This document shows positions 1 to 6,178 of a stretch of DNA of 6,781 bases, piece after piece. The notes beneath the pieces were generated by a model that saw only the letters and a list, made by a program, of their open reading frames with translations, had not been told where the DNA came from and did not search any database. The number at the start of each line of letters is the position of its first letter. Position 1 is the first letter of the stretch. The stretch is from the NCBI GenBank assembly GCA_009784095.1, contig WRDL01000081.1, forward strand, positions 1 through 6,781, written 5' to 3'. The translations under genes were made by a program, and so were the position numbers. Source of the stretch: Coriobacteriia bacterium (GTDB lineage: Bacteria > Actinomycetota > Coriobacteriia > WRKU01).

Positions 1-605
1 ACACCTGTCTGACCGTGGATGCGCTTGATCTCGGTCTGCAGTTGTTTGCGCGTGATCTCATCGACCGCGCCGAACGGCTCATCCATCAAAAGGATATCGG
101 GGTTGGCCGCAAGCGAGCGCGCGATCCCCACTCGCTGTTTCTGTCCTCCGGAGAGCTCGTCGGGATAGCGTGGAAGGGTCGACTCGTCGAGTTGTACGAT
201 ATCGAGCCACTTGCGCACCGTCTCATGGGTGCGTTGCTTGTCGCGTCCGTTGAGCAAGGTCGGAACGTATCCGATGTTCTTCTCGATACTCATATGGGGG
301 AACAGGGCGCTCTCCTGGATCGCGTAGCCGATATTTCGGCGCAGATCGATCATCTCTTTGGCATTCTTGTCGACGATGTTGACCCCTTCGACGAAGATCT
401 CTCCGCTGTCAGGCGTGATGAGCCCGTTGATCATCTTCAGTATCGTCGTCTTGCCTGAGCCGGACCCACCGATCAGAGTGACGAACTCACCTTTCTCGAT
501 GCAGAACGCGATGTGGTGGAGCACCTGTACCTCGGCAAATGATTTATTGACATCCTTGAACTGGATCTGACACCGCGTGTCGGTCGTGGTCGAGGTCGTG
601 CTCAT
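1..605 (-). CDS. ABC importer ATPase, Opu/ProV type (3' part outside window)
   Basis: This is the cytoplasmic ATPase of a quaternary-amine or related-solute ABC importer. Translating the minus strand from the ATG at 605 gives 201 open codons that run off the left edge. Visible in order: Walker A GGSGSGKTT (residues 46-54, K52), Q-loop IQES (Q97), signature LSGGQKQR (151-158), Walker B ILLMDEP (171-177, catalytic E176) and D-loop GAVD (179-182). The H-loop and any C-terminal CBS domains would lie beyond the edge, so whether it is a CBS-bearing OpuCA or a shorter EgtV-like ATPase cannot be told. The start is supported by an AGGGGG Shine-Dalgarno (614-619) 8 bases upstream, and by an ATGA overlap (602-605) with the stop of the permease gene, indicating translational coupling. 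The family is clear. The substrate is not. Confidence 0.95.
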   Translation of the reverse strand, partial: MSTTSTTTDTRCQIQFKDVNKSFAEVQVLHHIAFCIEKGEFVTLIGGSGSGKTTILKMINGLITPDSGEIFVEGVNIVDKNAKEMIDLRRNIGYAIQESALFPHMSIEKNIGYVPTLLNGRDKQRTHETVRKWLDIVQLDESTLPRYPDELSGGQKQRVGIARSLAANPDILLMDEPFGAVDEITRKQLQTEIKRIHGQTG

Positions 606-2146
606 TCTAACAACCCCCTCTCACGAAGGAACCGCAAGGCGACATCTTTGGGCTCAGCGCCCTCTTCCTCGACTTCGTAATTGAGCTGGGCCATCGTCGC
701 ATCATCGATGACGTCATCTAATACCATCAGGGCGTCACCCAGCTGGGGATAGCGCTCGAGGACCTCGTTGCGTACGACGTTGCCGCAGCGGTATGAGGGA
801 TAGAACGACTGGTCGTCTTCGAGCACCGTCACCCCGGACGAGCTGAGTTGCCCATCGGTGGTGAAGATGTTAATGACATCGACCTGGCCCTGCGCTATCG
901 CCTTATACTTGAGCCCGATATCAAGATCGGTCGTTGATCTAAAGGTCAGACCGTAGGTCTCGCACAGCGCCTTGTATCCGTCTTCGCGTTCGAAGAAATC
1001 GTACTCGGCGCCGAAGTTGAGAAGCGGTGCGACACGCGCAAGATCGCTGTATGTTCTCACATTGTATTGCTCGGCAAGCTCTGTGCGGATCGCAAGTCCA
1101 TAGGTGTTGTTGAATCCGTACATACCGAGCCACTGCATGTTGAATCGATCGTTATACTCACTTTGGAGCTCGTCGAAGAGCGTCTCATTGTAAATGCCGG
1201 TCTTCTTGAGCACCTCGTTCCATCCGGTGCCGGTATATTCGGGATACAGATCGAACTCACCTGCCACCATCGCCGGATGGATGTTGGAGGTGCCTCCACC
1301 GACCCCTTGGGTCATCACGACTTTGAGATCGGTGCGATCCTCGATCACTGCGGTGAGCATCTCACCGATGATATACTGCTCGGTCATCGGCTTGGTCGCG
1401 ATGTGAATGATATCGTCACCGGAGGTCCGGTTGGAGAGCGTGCTGATCACGACTACCGCAACACTTGCCGCCAACAGCGCTACCAGCGCTATCGCCCCGA
1501 GCCGACGCAGGATGACCTTGCGACTCTCGATCAGGCGGCTGATGGCGCCGACGATGAAGTCCATCAAGAACGCAAGCAACGCGATCAGAAGGCTTCCTGC
1601 GATCGTCATCGCCATGTTGTTGGTCGTGATGCCTCGATAGATCGCGACACCCAATCCACCCGCACCGATAAAGGACGCGATACCGGCAAGAGCAACGGTC
1701 ATGACGACCATGTTGCGAAAACCGGCGACGATGACCGGGAGCGCAAGGGGTAGTTTGATCTTGGTCAGTATCTGTGACTCGGTCGAGCCCATACCGCGCG
1801 CCGCCTCGATGATGCGCGGATCGATGGTGTCAATACCGGTGAAGGTGTTTCGTACCATCGGCAGCAGTGCATAGATGGTCAACGCGATGATCGCGGTCGT
1901 GTTCCCGATACCTGAGAGCGGGATAAGCAGACCGAGAAGCGAGATGGACGGGATCGTGTAGACGATGTTGATGAGCGCGAGCGCAAGACCCGAGGTCTTT
2001 TTAAATTCCGCGATCAGGATGCCGATGACCAGCCCGATGAGAGAGGCCATCAAGATGGCGAGTAGGGAGATCGAAAGGTGCTGCAGGAGGAGCGAGAGGT
2101 AGAAATCCGGCTGGGTAGTCAACGTGCTCCAGACCTGTGATAGCAT
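602..2146 (-). CDS. Fused ABC permease and substrate-binding protein, OpuB/OpuC/EgtU type
   Basis: This 514-residue protein joins the membrane channel and the solute receptor of an ABC importer. Residues about 15-205 hold hydrophobic helices typical of a BPD_transp_1 permease, with the EAA loop that contacts the ATPase at 114-139 (EAARGMGS, ending in KLPLALPVI). A further hydrophobic helix at about 215-236 leads to an extracellular OpuAC-type binding domain from about 245 to the end, containing GVGGGTSNIHPAM (281-293) and DLYPEYTGTGW (299-309). The single-chain arrangement is known for glycine betaine/choline transporters, BilE and the ergothioneine importer EgtU. Substrate cannot be fixed from sequence alone. 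It is the first gene of the operon, with the ATPase following at a 4-base overlap. The ATG at 2146 has a GTGAGG-like Shine-Dalgarno that lies inside a small inverted repeat (2151-2163). Confidence 0.93.
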   Translation of the reverse strand: MLSQVWSTLTTQPDFYLSLLLQHLSISLLAILMASLIGLVIGILIAEFKKTSGLALALINIVYTIPSISLLGLLIPLSGIGNTTAIIALTIYALLPMVRNTFTGIDTIDPRIIEAARGMGSTESQILTKIKLPLALPVIVAGFRNMVVMTVALAGIASFIGAGGLGVAIYRGITTNNMAMTIAGSLLIALLAFLMDFIVGAISRLIESRKVILRRLGAIALVALLAASVAVVVISTLSNRTSGDDIIHIATKPMTEQYIIGEMLTAVIEDRTDLKVVMTQGVGGGTSNIHPAMVAGEFDLYPEYTGTGWNEVLKKTGIYNETLFDELQSEYNDRFNMQWLGMYGFNNTYGLAIRTELAEQYNVRTYSDLARVAPLLNFGAEYDFFEREDGYKALCETYGLTFRSTTDLDIGLKYKAIAQGQVDVINIFTTDGQLSSSGVTVLEDDQSFYPSYRCGNVVRNEVLERYPQLGDALMVLDDVIDDATMAQLNYEVEEEGAEPKDVALRFLRERGLLE

Positions 2147-2150
2147 GATG

Positions 2151-2163
2151 TGTGAACCTCACA
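2151..2163 (-). promoter_or_regulatory. Inverted repeat covering the permease ribosome binding site
   Basis: On the minus strand TGTGA-GGT-TCACA is a perfect 5-bp inverted repeat with a 3-base centre, ending 4 bases before the ATG at 2146. Its left arm and centre contain the GTGAGG that would serve as Shine-Dalgarno. It could be an RNA hairpin that hides the ribosome binding site, or a small DNA operator. Its arms match CRP half-sites, but the 3-base spacing is wrong for CRP (6). The arms are short, so chance is possible. Confidence 0.3.
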
Positions 2164-2200
2164 ATGTATTAAATGACCATCTCGTACTCCGTAAAGAATT

Positions 2201-2216
2201 GTACCAGTTCAGGTAC
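2201..2216. repeat. Short inverted repeat between divergent transporter and DUF5996 genes
   Basis: GTACC-AGTTCA-GGTAC is a perfect 5-bp inverted repeat with a 6-base centre, located 22 bases before the DUF5996 start at 2239 and about 55 bases upstream of the permease start. It could be an operator for either gene. No convincing promoter elements were found beside it, and an arm of this length can occur by chance. Confidence 0.2.
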
Positions 2217-2220
2217 TTCG

Positions 2221-2230
2221 AGGAGGAAGG
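2221..2230 (+). promoter_or_regulatory. Strong Shine-Dalgarno that sets the DUF5996 start
   Basis: AGGAGGAAGG sits 8 bases before the ATG at 2239. The in-frame ATG at 2173 lacks any comparable signal and would put this purine run inside the coding region, so 2239 is the preferred start. Confidence 0.75.
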
Positions 2231-2238
2231 CGCGCAAA

Positions 2239-3150
2239 ATGGAGACTATCGGTTATGGCAAGTGGAGAGAGACCGCTGATACCCTGCACATGATCGCGCA
2301 GATGATGGGCAAGGTAAAACTGGAGAAGATGTCGCCACAGCCCGAATGGAATCATTCGCTCCTCTATATCACCGCGCGAGGATTCAGCACGGGACTGGTC
2401 CCTGACCGACCCGACAGCTTCGAGATACTCTTGGATCTGATCGACGGACGCGTGATCGTGAATTCGACATCCGGCAAAAAGGTCTCGTTCGAATTGCGTG
2501 AGGGCGGATCTGTCGCCGACTACTACGCTGACTTGATGGCGGCACTCGACTACATCGGGCATCCTGTCAAGATCAACGAGGTCCCCCAGGAGTACTACTC
2601 GTCCACTCCGTTCAGTAAGCAGACCCATCACGTCTACTTCAACTCGCTTGATGCGCTCAACCATTTCAAGGTATGCACGCTCGCGCGCAACGCACTACTC
2701 CAGTTCAGCGCCCCGTTCCGCGGAAAAAAGATCCTGCCCTCGCTCTTCTGGGGGAGCTTCGACCTGTCGACGGTCCTGTTCTCGGGGGTCGAGAAAGCCT
2801 TCCCGGGAAAGAGCATCATCGAGCAGTCCGCGTTCGACGAGCAGTTCGTCGAGTTCGGATTCTGGGCCGGCGATCCGACCAGCGATGAGCCGTCATTTTA
2901 CGCGATGGCGTATCCCTTTATGCAAGGCAAGTTGAATATGGATGCCTTCAAAGTCAAGACGGCGACCTACAGCCCCGAGAAGGCCGAATGCTTCCTCATG
3001 CTCAAGGACGTGTTGGCGACTGACGATCCGCACGAGACGATCGTCGAGTTCTGTCAGGATGCCTTTGCTGCGATCACCGATAAGGAAGAGTGGAAGCGAA
3101 TGGCCTGGTTCACGAAACCGTTATTGCCCGGCGAGACCCATCATTCATAG
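2239..3150 (+). CDS. DUF5996 family protein
   Basis: This predicted 303-residue protein belongs, by overall resemblance, to the DUF5996 family, whose function is unknown. Family-like segments are the N-terminal TADTLHMIAQMMGKVKL (12-28), the NHSLLYITARGFSTG region (38-52), the FEILLDLIDG strand (61-70), FWGSFDLS (170-177) and GFWAGD (207-212). No signal peptide or membrane helix is visible, so a cytoplasmic protein is expected. An open frame extends back to an ATG at 2173, but the AGGAGGAAGG at 2221-2230 points to 2239. It is divergent from the ABC transporter and its 3' end overlaps the end of elp3 by 6 bases on the opposite strand. Conserved charged and aromatic residues suggest a globular, possibly ligand-binding protein, but no catalytic motif is recognisable. 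No function is proposed. Confidence 0.88.
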   Translation: METIGYGKWRETADTLHMIAQMMGKVKLEKMSPQPEWNHSLLYITARGFSTGLVPDRPDSFEILLDLIDGRVIVNSTSGKKVSFELREGGSVADYYADLMAALDYIGHPVKINEVPQEYYSSTPFSKQTHHVYFNSLDALNHFKVCTLARNALLQFSAPFRGKKILPSLFWGSFDLSTVLFSGVEKAFPGKSIIEQSAFDEQFVEFGFWAGDPTSDEPSFYAMAYPFMQGKLNMDAFKVKTATYSPEKAECFLMLKDVLATDDPHETIVEFCQDAFAAITDKEEWKRMAWFTKPLLPGETHHS

Positions 3151-5163
3151 AAGAAAGTCGCCGCATCGCTCCTGCGTCCGGTCGATCTGCGAGACGAGTG
3201 GCTTTTGCTGGTAGAGACCCCTATCGGTGAACCCTAGTCCGCGATAATACTCGCGGGTGCCGACCGAGCTGATCACGTTGATCGAACGATAACCGCTCTG
3301 TTGCGCGATATCGCATGCCTTATCGATGAGCTGTCTTCCCAGTCCGTAGTGTTGCGCTCCCTCGGCTGAGGCGCGTGCCTCAGCGTTAAGCTCGGCTACC
3401 CCACGCTTATCGGTGTTCAGCTCGGTTGCCTCGCACGCATCAGCGTAAAGTTCGGTTGTACGGCGCGCATCAGCGTTAAGCTCGGCTGCCCCACGCGTAT
3501 CGGCGTTAAGTTCAGCCGCCGAGCCATAGATGTGGACCTCGCGGATCATCGCTTCGCCTGAGCGGACCGCAATATCAGCATCTGCGCGCTGCGACTCAAG
3601 AGAAGCGAGGTATTCGGGAAGCGGTAATGACAGGCGAAGGAACCCCAGGATGCGGCCAAGAGGTGTGATCCACTGGATGAACGCTTCTTTGGTGTTGGTC
3701 GTCCGGTAGGTGATGACGTCGAGCAGGCGATCGTCCAAAGCGACATGATCGGTGCTTATCTCACGCGCGCGGATCTCGCGTATCGGCTCCCCGCGCGCCT
3801 CGATCTCGCTTTCGACCGCTTGCCGCAGGTTCGCCTTCTTGTTGCCTGCGAGTATGTCGTGAGCTGAGATATCTCGGATCATGCGCGATATCCTCACGTA
3901 TGCCGGTGTGTTCAACACATCGGTGGCAAGCAATGTGACCAACTCTTCTTCTGAGTACGGTTGCCAGGATCCGTCTTCAAAATGTGCTTTGAGCCCGGTA
4001 CCTTCGACCAGCACACAGGGATAGAGTTTGATCTCATCGCTGCGATAGGGCTCCTCGGTCACGAACCGCAAGTAATCTTGGACATCGCGCTCGAGCGTCG
4101 ATCCGTAGAGATTGCGCATGAAATGGGTGTGGGTCTTGAACCCGAAGAGGCGCAGTAGCTCGAAAGCGGTCTTGACCGTCTCCGGATCGGTGGGGCGATC
4201 GTTAAGCGCGAGGACCTCCTCATCAATGCTCTGTACGCCCATCTGTATTTTCGTGCAGCCGAGCTTACGCAGAAGTGTAAGACTCCCGATGCTGACTTCG
4301 CTCGGGCGCGTCTCCACTACCAGACCTACCACCCGATGCTGCGCCGTCTCGTTGATCGCATGCTGCTTCGAGAGCTCATCCAAAGTCGCCTCTTGGATCG
4401 CGCTGATCTGCTGCCAATAGGGATCTTCACCGTAGAGACGATCGATCGCTTGGTTGTAGGTGAGAGAGCGCGCATCGACCGCGCGTTGTGTCGCTTCTGT
4501 GAACTGCTCGAGATCCACTTCTTCGAAGCTGAGCCCCGCATCACAATAGAGTTCGAAACGCTCCTCGATGCTGCCATCGGCGACGATCTCGTCTTCGGCC
4601 TCGTTGAGCGCACGGAAGAGCTCGCTGATGAACCAGATCTGATAGGCGGGCGGATAATCGCTGAAGGTACCACCCAACACGATAAGCTCGATCTTGTCGG
4701 TCGCATGTCCCATGAGTCTGAGTACGCGCAACCTCGAGCTGACCTGCAGATACGGATCGAAGAAGTTGCGCTCGGCACGCTGGCAGGCGGGCTCATCGCT
4801 CAAATAACTCTTCGGCATACGGACATCGTTGGGACAATACAGACAGTCATTTGCGCATCTGTTCGGTTTGGTGATCACCGTAATGGTCGCCACACCCGAA
4901 GCCGTCCTTCTCGGCTTCATGCGAAGCGTTCGAAGCAGTTGCTTCTCTAGTGCGGCATCGATATCCCAGCTTGCCCACCGGTGCGGATCATTTTTTTTAA
5001 CCTCGAGATAGTACGGCAAGAGCATGCGTTTCGAGGTGTGTTGCTCGCTCTCCAGCCCTTTATTGCGCACGCGGATCATGCTGATCAACGTGTCCTCATC
5101 GATCGCATCGGTGGTGCGAAGGGCGCCGATTAGGTCCAATATGATCGTTTCGATGTTCACCAT
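3145..5163 (-). CDS. elp3: Elp3, tRNA uridine-34 carboxymethylation radical SAM/GNAT enzyme
   Basis: Elp3 uses a SAM-derived radical and acetyl-CoA to put a carboxymethyl group on C5 of wobble uridine in tRNA. The 672-residue product shows the family order. The N-terminal region (about 1-95) is followed by a radical SAM core with cluster motif CANDCLYC (C103, C107, C110), then MPKSYLSDEP (116-125), RAERNFFDPYLQ (129-140), KIELIVLGGTF (157-167), GLVVETRP (280-287) and KIQMGVQSID (305-314). A C-terminal GNAT domain has the acetyl-CoA loop QHYGLG (604-609) and the tyrosine pair at 639-640. Oddities are as follows. There is a long segment (about 188-272) between GGTF and ETRP. Cysteines are absent from the usual zinc-binding stretch (IREIRARE, 461-468). 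A five-fold 10-residue repeat is inserted at 552-601 in the GNAT domain. The ATG at 5163 is the only plausible start, since an in-frame stop lies close upstream, and its Shine-Dalgarno is weak. It is divergent from the Trm9-like gene. Confidence 0.95.
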   Translation of the reverse strand: MVNIETIILDLIGALRTTDAIDEDTLISMIRVRNKGLESEQHTSKRMLLPYYLEVKKNDPHRWASWDIDAALEKQLLRTLRMKPRRTASGVATITVITKPNRCANDCLYCPNDVRMPKSYLSDEPACQRAERNFFDPYLQVSSRLRVLRLMGHATDKIELIVLGGTFSDYPPAYQIWFISELFRALNEAEDEIVADGSIEERFELYCDAGLSFEEVDLEQFTEATQRAVDARSLTYNQAIDRLYGEDPYWQQISAIQEATLDELSKQHAINETAQHRVVGLVVETRPSEVSIGSLTLLRKLGCTKIQMGVQSIDEEVLALNDRPTDPETVKTAFELLRLFGFKTHTHFMRNLYGSTLERDVQDYLRFVTEEPYRSDEIKLYPCVLVEGTGLKAHFEDGSWQPYSEEELVTLLATDVLNTPAYVRISRMIRDISAHDILAGNKKANLRQAVESEIEARGEPIREIRAREISTDHVALDDRLLDVITYRTTNTKEAFIQWITPLGRILGFLRLSLPLPEYLASLESQRADADIAVRSGEAMIREVHIYGSAAELNADTRGAAELNADARRTTELYADACEATELNTDKRGVAELNAEARASAEGAQHYGLGRQLIDKACDIAQQSGYRSINVISSVGTREYYRGLGFTDRGLYQQKPLVSQIDRTQERCGDFLL
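3361..3520 (-). repeat. In-frame 30-bp tandem repeat inside elp3 (five units plus a partial one)
   Basis: Five consecutive units of exactly 30 bp (3361-3390, 3391-3420, 3421-3450, 3451-3480, 3481-3510) and about 10 bases of a sixth lie in elp3. Read on the coding strand, each unit encodes ten residues: LNADTRGAAE, LNADARRTTE, LYADACEATE, LNTDKRGVAE and LNAEARASAE. The period keeps frame, and substitutions are spread through the units, so the expansion is not brand new. It falls in the loop between the strand ending HIYG (544-547) and the acetyl-CoA loop QHYGLG (604-609). In ordinary Elp3 proteins that loop is short. The predicted peptide is alanine- and charge-rich and probably helical or flexible. 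Confidence 0.95.
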
Positions 5164-5186
5164 TTCTCTATCCGCATGCGTGTTTT

Positions 5187-5217
5187 TTGTGATTGCTCCT
5201 CATTTGCATTCTATAAC
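5187..5217 (+). promoter_or_regulatory. Possible promoter for the Trm9-like gene
   Basis: TTGTGA (5187-5192) and TATAAC (5212-5217) resemble -35 and -10 boxes on the plus strand, but the 19-base spacing is long. The -10 overlaps the palindrome at 5208-5224. Transcription would start only a few bases before the gene, leaving a very short leader. This is a weak call. Confidence 0.25.
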
Positions 5218-5224
5218 ATAGAAT
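5208..5224. promoter_or_regulatory. 17-bp palindrome between elp3 and the Trm9-like gene, operator candidate
   Basis: ATTCTAT-AAC-ATAGAAT is a perfect inverted repeat with 7-bp arms and a 3-base centre. It lies in the 68-base gap between the divergent starts, 7 bases before the ATG at 5232 and 44 bases before the elp3 ATG. It overlaps the best -10-like box (TATAAC) on the plus strand, and on the minus strand contains TAGAAT, which is -10-like for elp3. Its size and symmetry fit a dimeric repressor site able to control both genes. No specific regulator is recognised. Confidence 0.45.
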
Positions 5225-5231
5225 AGTAGGC

Positions 5232-6047
5232 ATGAGTATGGATAGAGAAACAGTACAGAGACTGCGAGAACTCAACAACGAATTCTACTTGAATAATTGT
5301 GATTCGTTCTCGAAGACAAGAAAGGGCCCTTGGGAGGGCTGGTTCCGTTGTATCGATATCATCGCGGACAAGCTCCCGCTGGCAGATTGGTCATCGGCCG
5401 AGCCGATGGGTGATGACAAGGTCTTCTCGGTCTTCGATCTGGGGTGTGGTAATCTGCGATTCAAAACATTTCTCGAGAACGCGTTTCCCGAGTTGAACAT
5501 GGCCTATTTCGCGGTCGATAACTGCCAAGATATGATCCCGATGACCTCTGATGATGGTCGCCAGATCTTCTCACTTCATTTCCAGGATCTTGACGCGATC
5601 GAGGTGATAGCTGATGGCGAGAGCCTTAACAGCTTGATCGACGCTCCGCTGTGTAACCTTTCGGTCTCGTTCGGTTTCATGCACCATGTGCCGAACCAGG
5701 AGAACCGCAAGGAGGCGCTGCGCGCGCTGGTCGACCAGACCTACCCCGGCGGATTGGTCATCGTCTCGCTGTGGCAGTTCATGTCGCATCCGGAGCTAGC
5801 GGACAAAATGCTCCAGTTCCACGCCCGCGCCTGTGATGAGTTGCATATGCCACCGTTGGAGCCCAATGACTTCATCTTAGGCTGGCAGAATCTACCGGAC
5901 GCGTATCGGTACTGCCATAGCTTTACCGACGAGGACATCGACGATCTTGTCGATTCGATTGCTGACAAGGCCGATCTGGTCGCGCGGTTCACCTCTGATG
6001 GTCGAACTCACGACCTGAATTCCTACGTAGTGTTCCAAGTCAAATAA
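5232..6047 (+). CDS. SAM methyltransferase, Trm9/ALKBH8-like (candidate tRNA cm5U34 methyltransferase)
   Basis: This is a 271-residue class I SAM-dependent methyltransferase. SAM motif I is FDLGCGN (68-74), and the GCGN form is typical of Trm9. Other Trm9/ALKBH8-like features are SFSKTRKGPWEGW (25-37), matching the eukaryotic FSxTRxxPW segment; SVSFGFMHHV (144-153) followed by RKEALRAL (159-166); GGLVIVSLWQ (173-182), like the GG-LIYVWA strand; YRYCHSFTDEDIDDL (225-239), like the RYYHxFxxGELEEL segment; and the end NSYVVFQVK. Trm9 enzymes methylate the carboxymethyl group of cm5U34 to give mcm5U34, which would use the product of the divergently encoded Elp3. The known enzymes need the partner Trm112, and no such gene is in the window. 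The ATG at 5232 is barely separated from AGTAGG (5225-5230), so the in-frame ATG at 5238 with a 7-base spacing may be the true start (269 residues). Class I methyltransferase is near certain. The Trm9 role is inferred from motifs and neighbourhood. Confidence 0.85.
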   Translation: MSMDRETVQRLRELNNEFYLNNCDSFSKTRKGPWEGWFRCIDIIADKLPLADWSSAEPMGDDKVFSVFDLGCGNLRFKTFLENAFPELNMAYFAVDNCQDMIPMTSDDGRQIFSLHFQDLDAIEVIADGESLNSLIDAPLCNLSVSFGFMHHVPNQENRKEALRALVDQTYPGGLVIVSLWQFMSHPELADKMLQFHARACDELHMPPLEPNDFILGWQNLPDAYRYCHSFTDEDIDDLVDSIADKADLVARFTSDGRTHDLNSYVVFQVK

Positions 6048-6052
6048 TTGGA

Positions 6053-6161
6053 GGGACCGTAGGGTCGGTTCCTTTCGTCCCAATACCAGGGTTGGACGGT
6101 AGGATCGATTCCTTTCGTCCCAATCCCAGGGTGGGACCGTAGGATCGATTCCTTTCGTCCC
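6053..6161. repeat. Three direct repeats with a 40-bp period
   Basis: A 29-bp core occurs at 6053-6081, 6093-6121 and 6133-6161, exactly 40 bp apart, separated by 11-bp linkers that differ at one base (AATACCAGGGT and AATCCCAGGGT). The core starts GGGACCGTAGG and ends TTCCTTTCGTCCC. Copy 1 and copy 3 differ at two positions, and copy 2 has two further changes. Each core has complementary ends (GGGAC and GTCCC). The array begins 5 bases after the stop of the methyltransferase gene and has no credible coding content. It resembles a dispersed intergenic repeat rather than a gene or CRISPR array. Confidence 0.9.
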
Positions 6162-6178
6162 ATTCCCCTTGCTCAATC

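Noticed and set aside
15..458. 147-codon plus-strand frame at the left edge
   Set aside because: It is antisense to the ATPase, whose Walker A, signature and Walker B motifs are all present on the minus strand.
1067..1753. 228-codon plus-strand frame opposite the permease gene
   Set aside because: It lies wholly antisense to a well-supported transporter gene, and its composition is that of a shadow frame rich in D, R and H.
2151..2163. CRP-type binding site before the transporter
   Set aside because: The half-sites TGTGA and TCACA are separated by 3 bases instead of 6, so a CRP dimer would not fit.
2173..2238. N-terminal 22-codon extension of the DUF5996 protein
   Set aside because: It has no ribosome binding site, its peptide is unlike the family, and the strong AGGAGGAAGG lies inside it, pointing to the start at 2239.
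3361..3510. 30-bp repeats as a CRISPR or non-coding array
   Set aside because: The units are directly contiguous with no spacers and are read in frame within elp3.
4336..4950. 204-codon plus-strand frame opposite elp3
   Set aside because: It is antisense to conserved Elp3 core motifs, with no start signal and no recognisable domain.
5157..5177. Six-codon upstream frame (MRIEKW) overlapping the elp3 start
   Set aside because: The nearest AGGAG (5196-5200) is 18 bases from its ATG, too far to be convincing, and such short frames arise easily by chance.
6053..6161. Possible CRISPR array (29-bp repeats at regular spacing)
   Set aside because: The intervals between cores are only 11 bp and nearly identical to each other, the cores themselves diverge, and no cas genes are present. 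This is a 40-bp tandem repeat.
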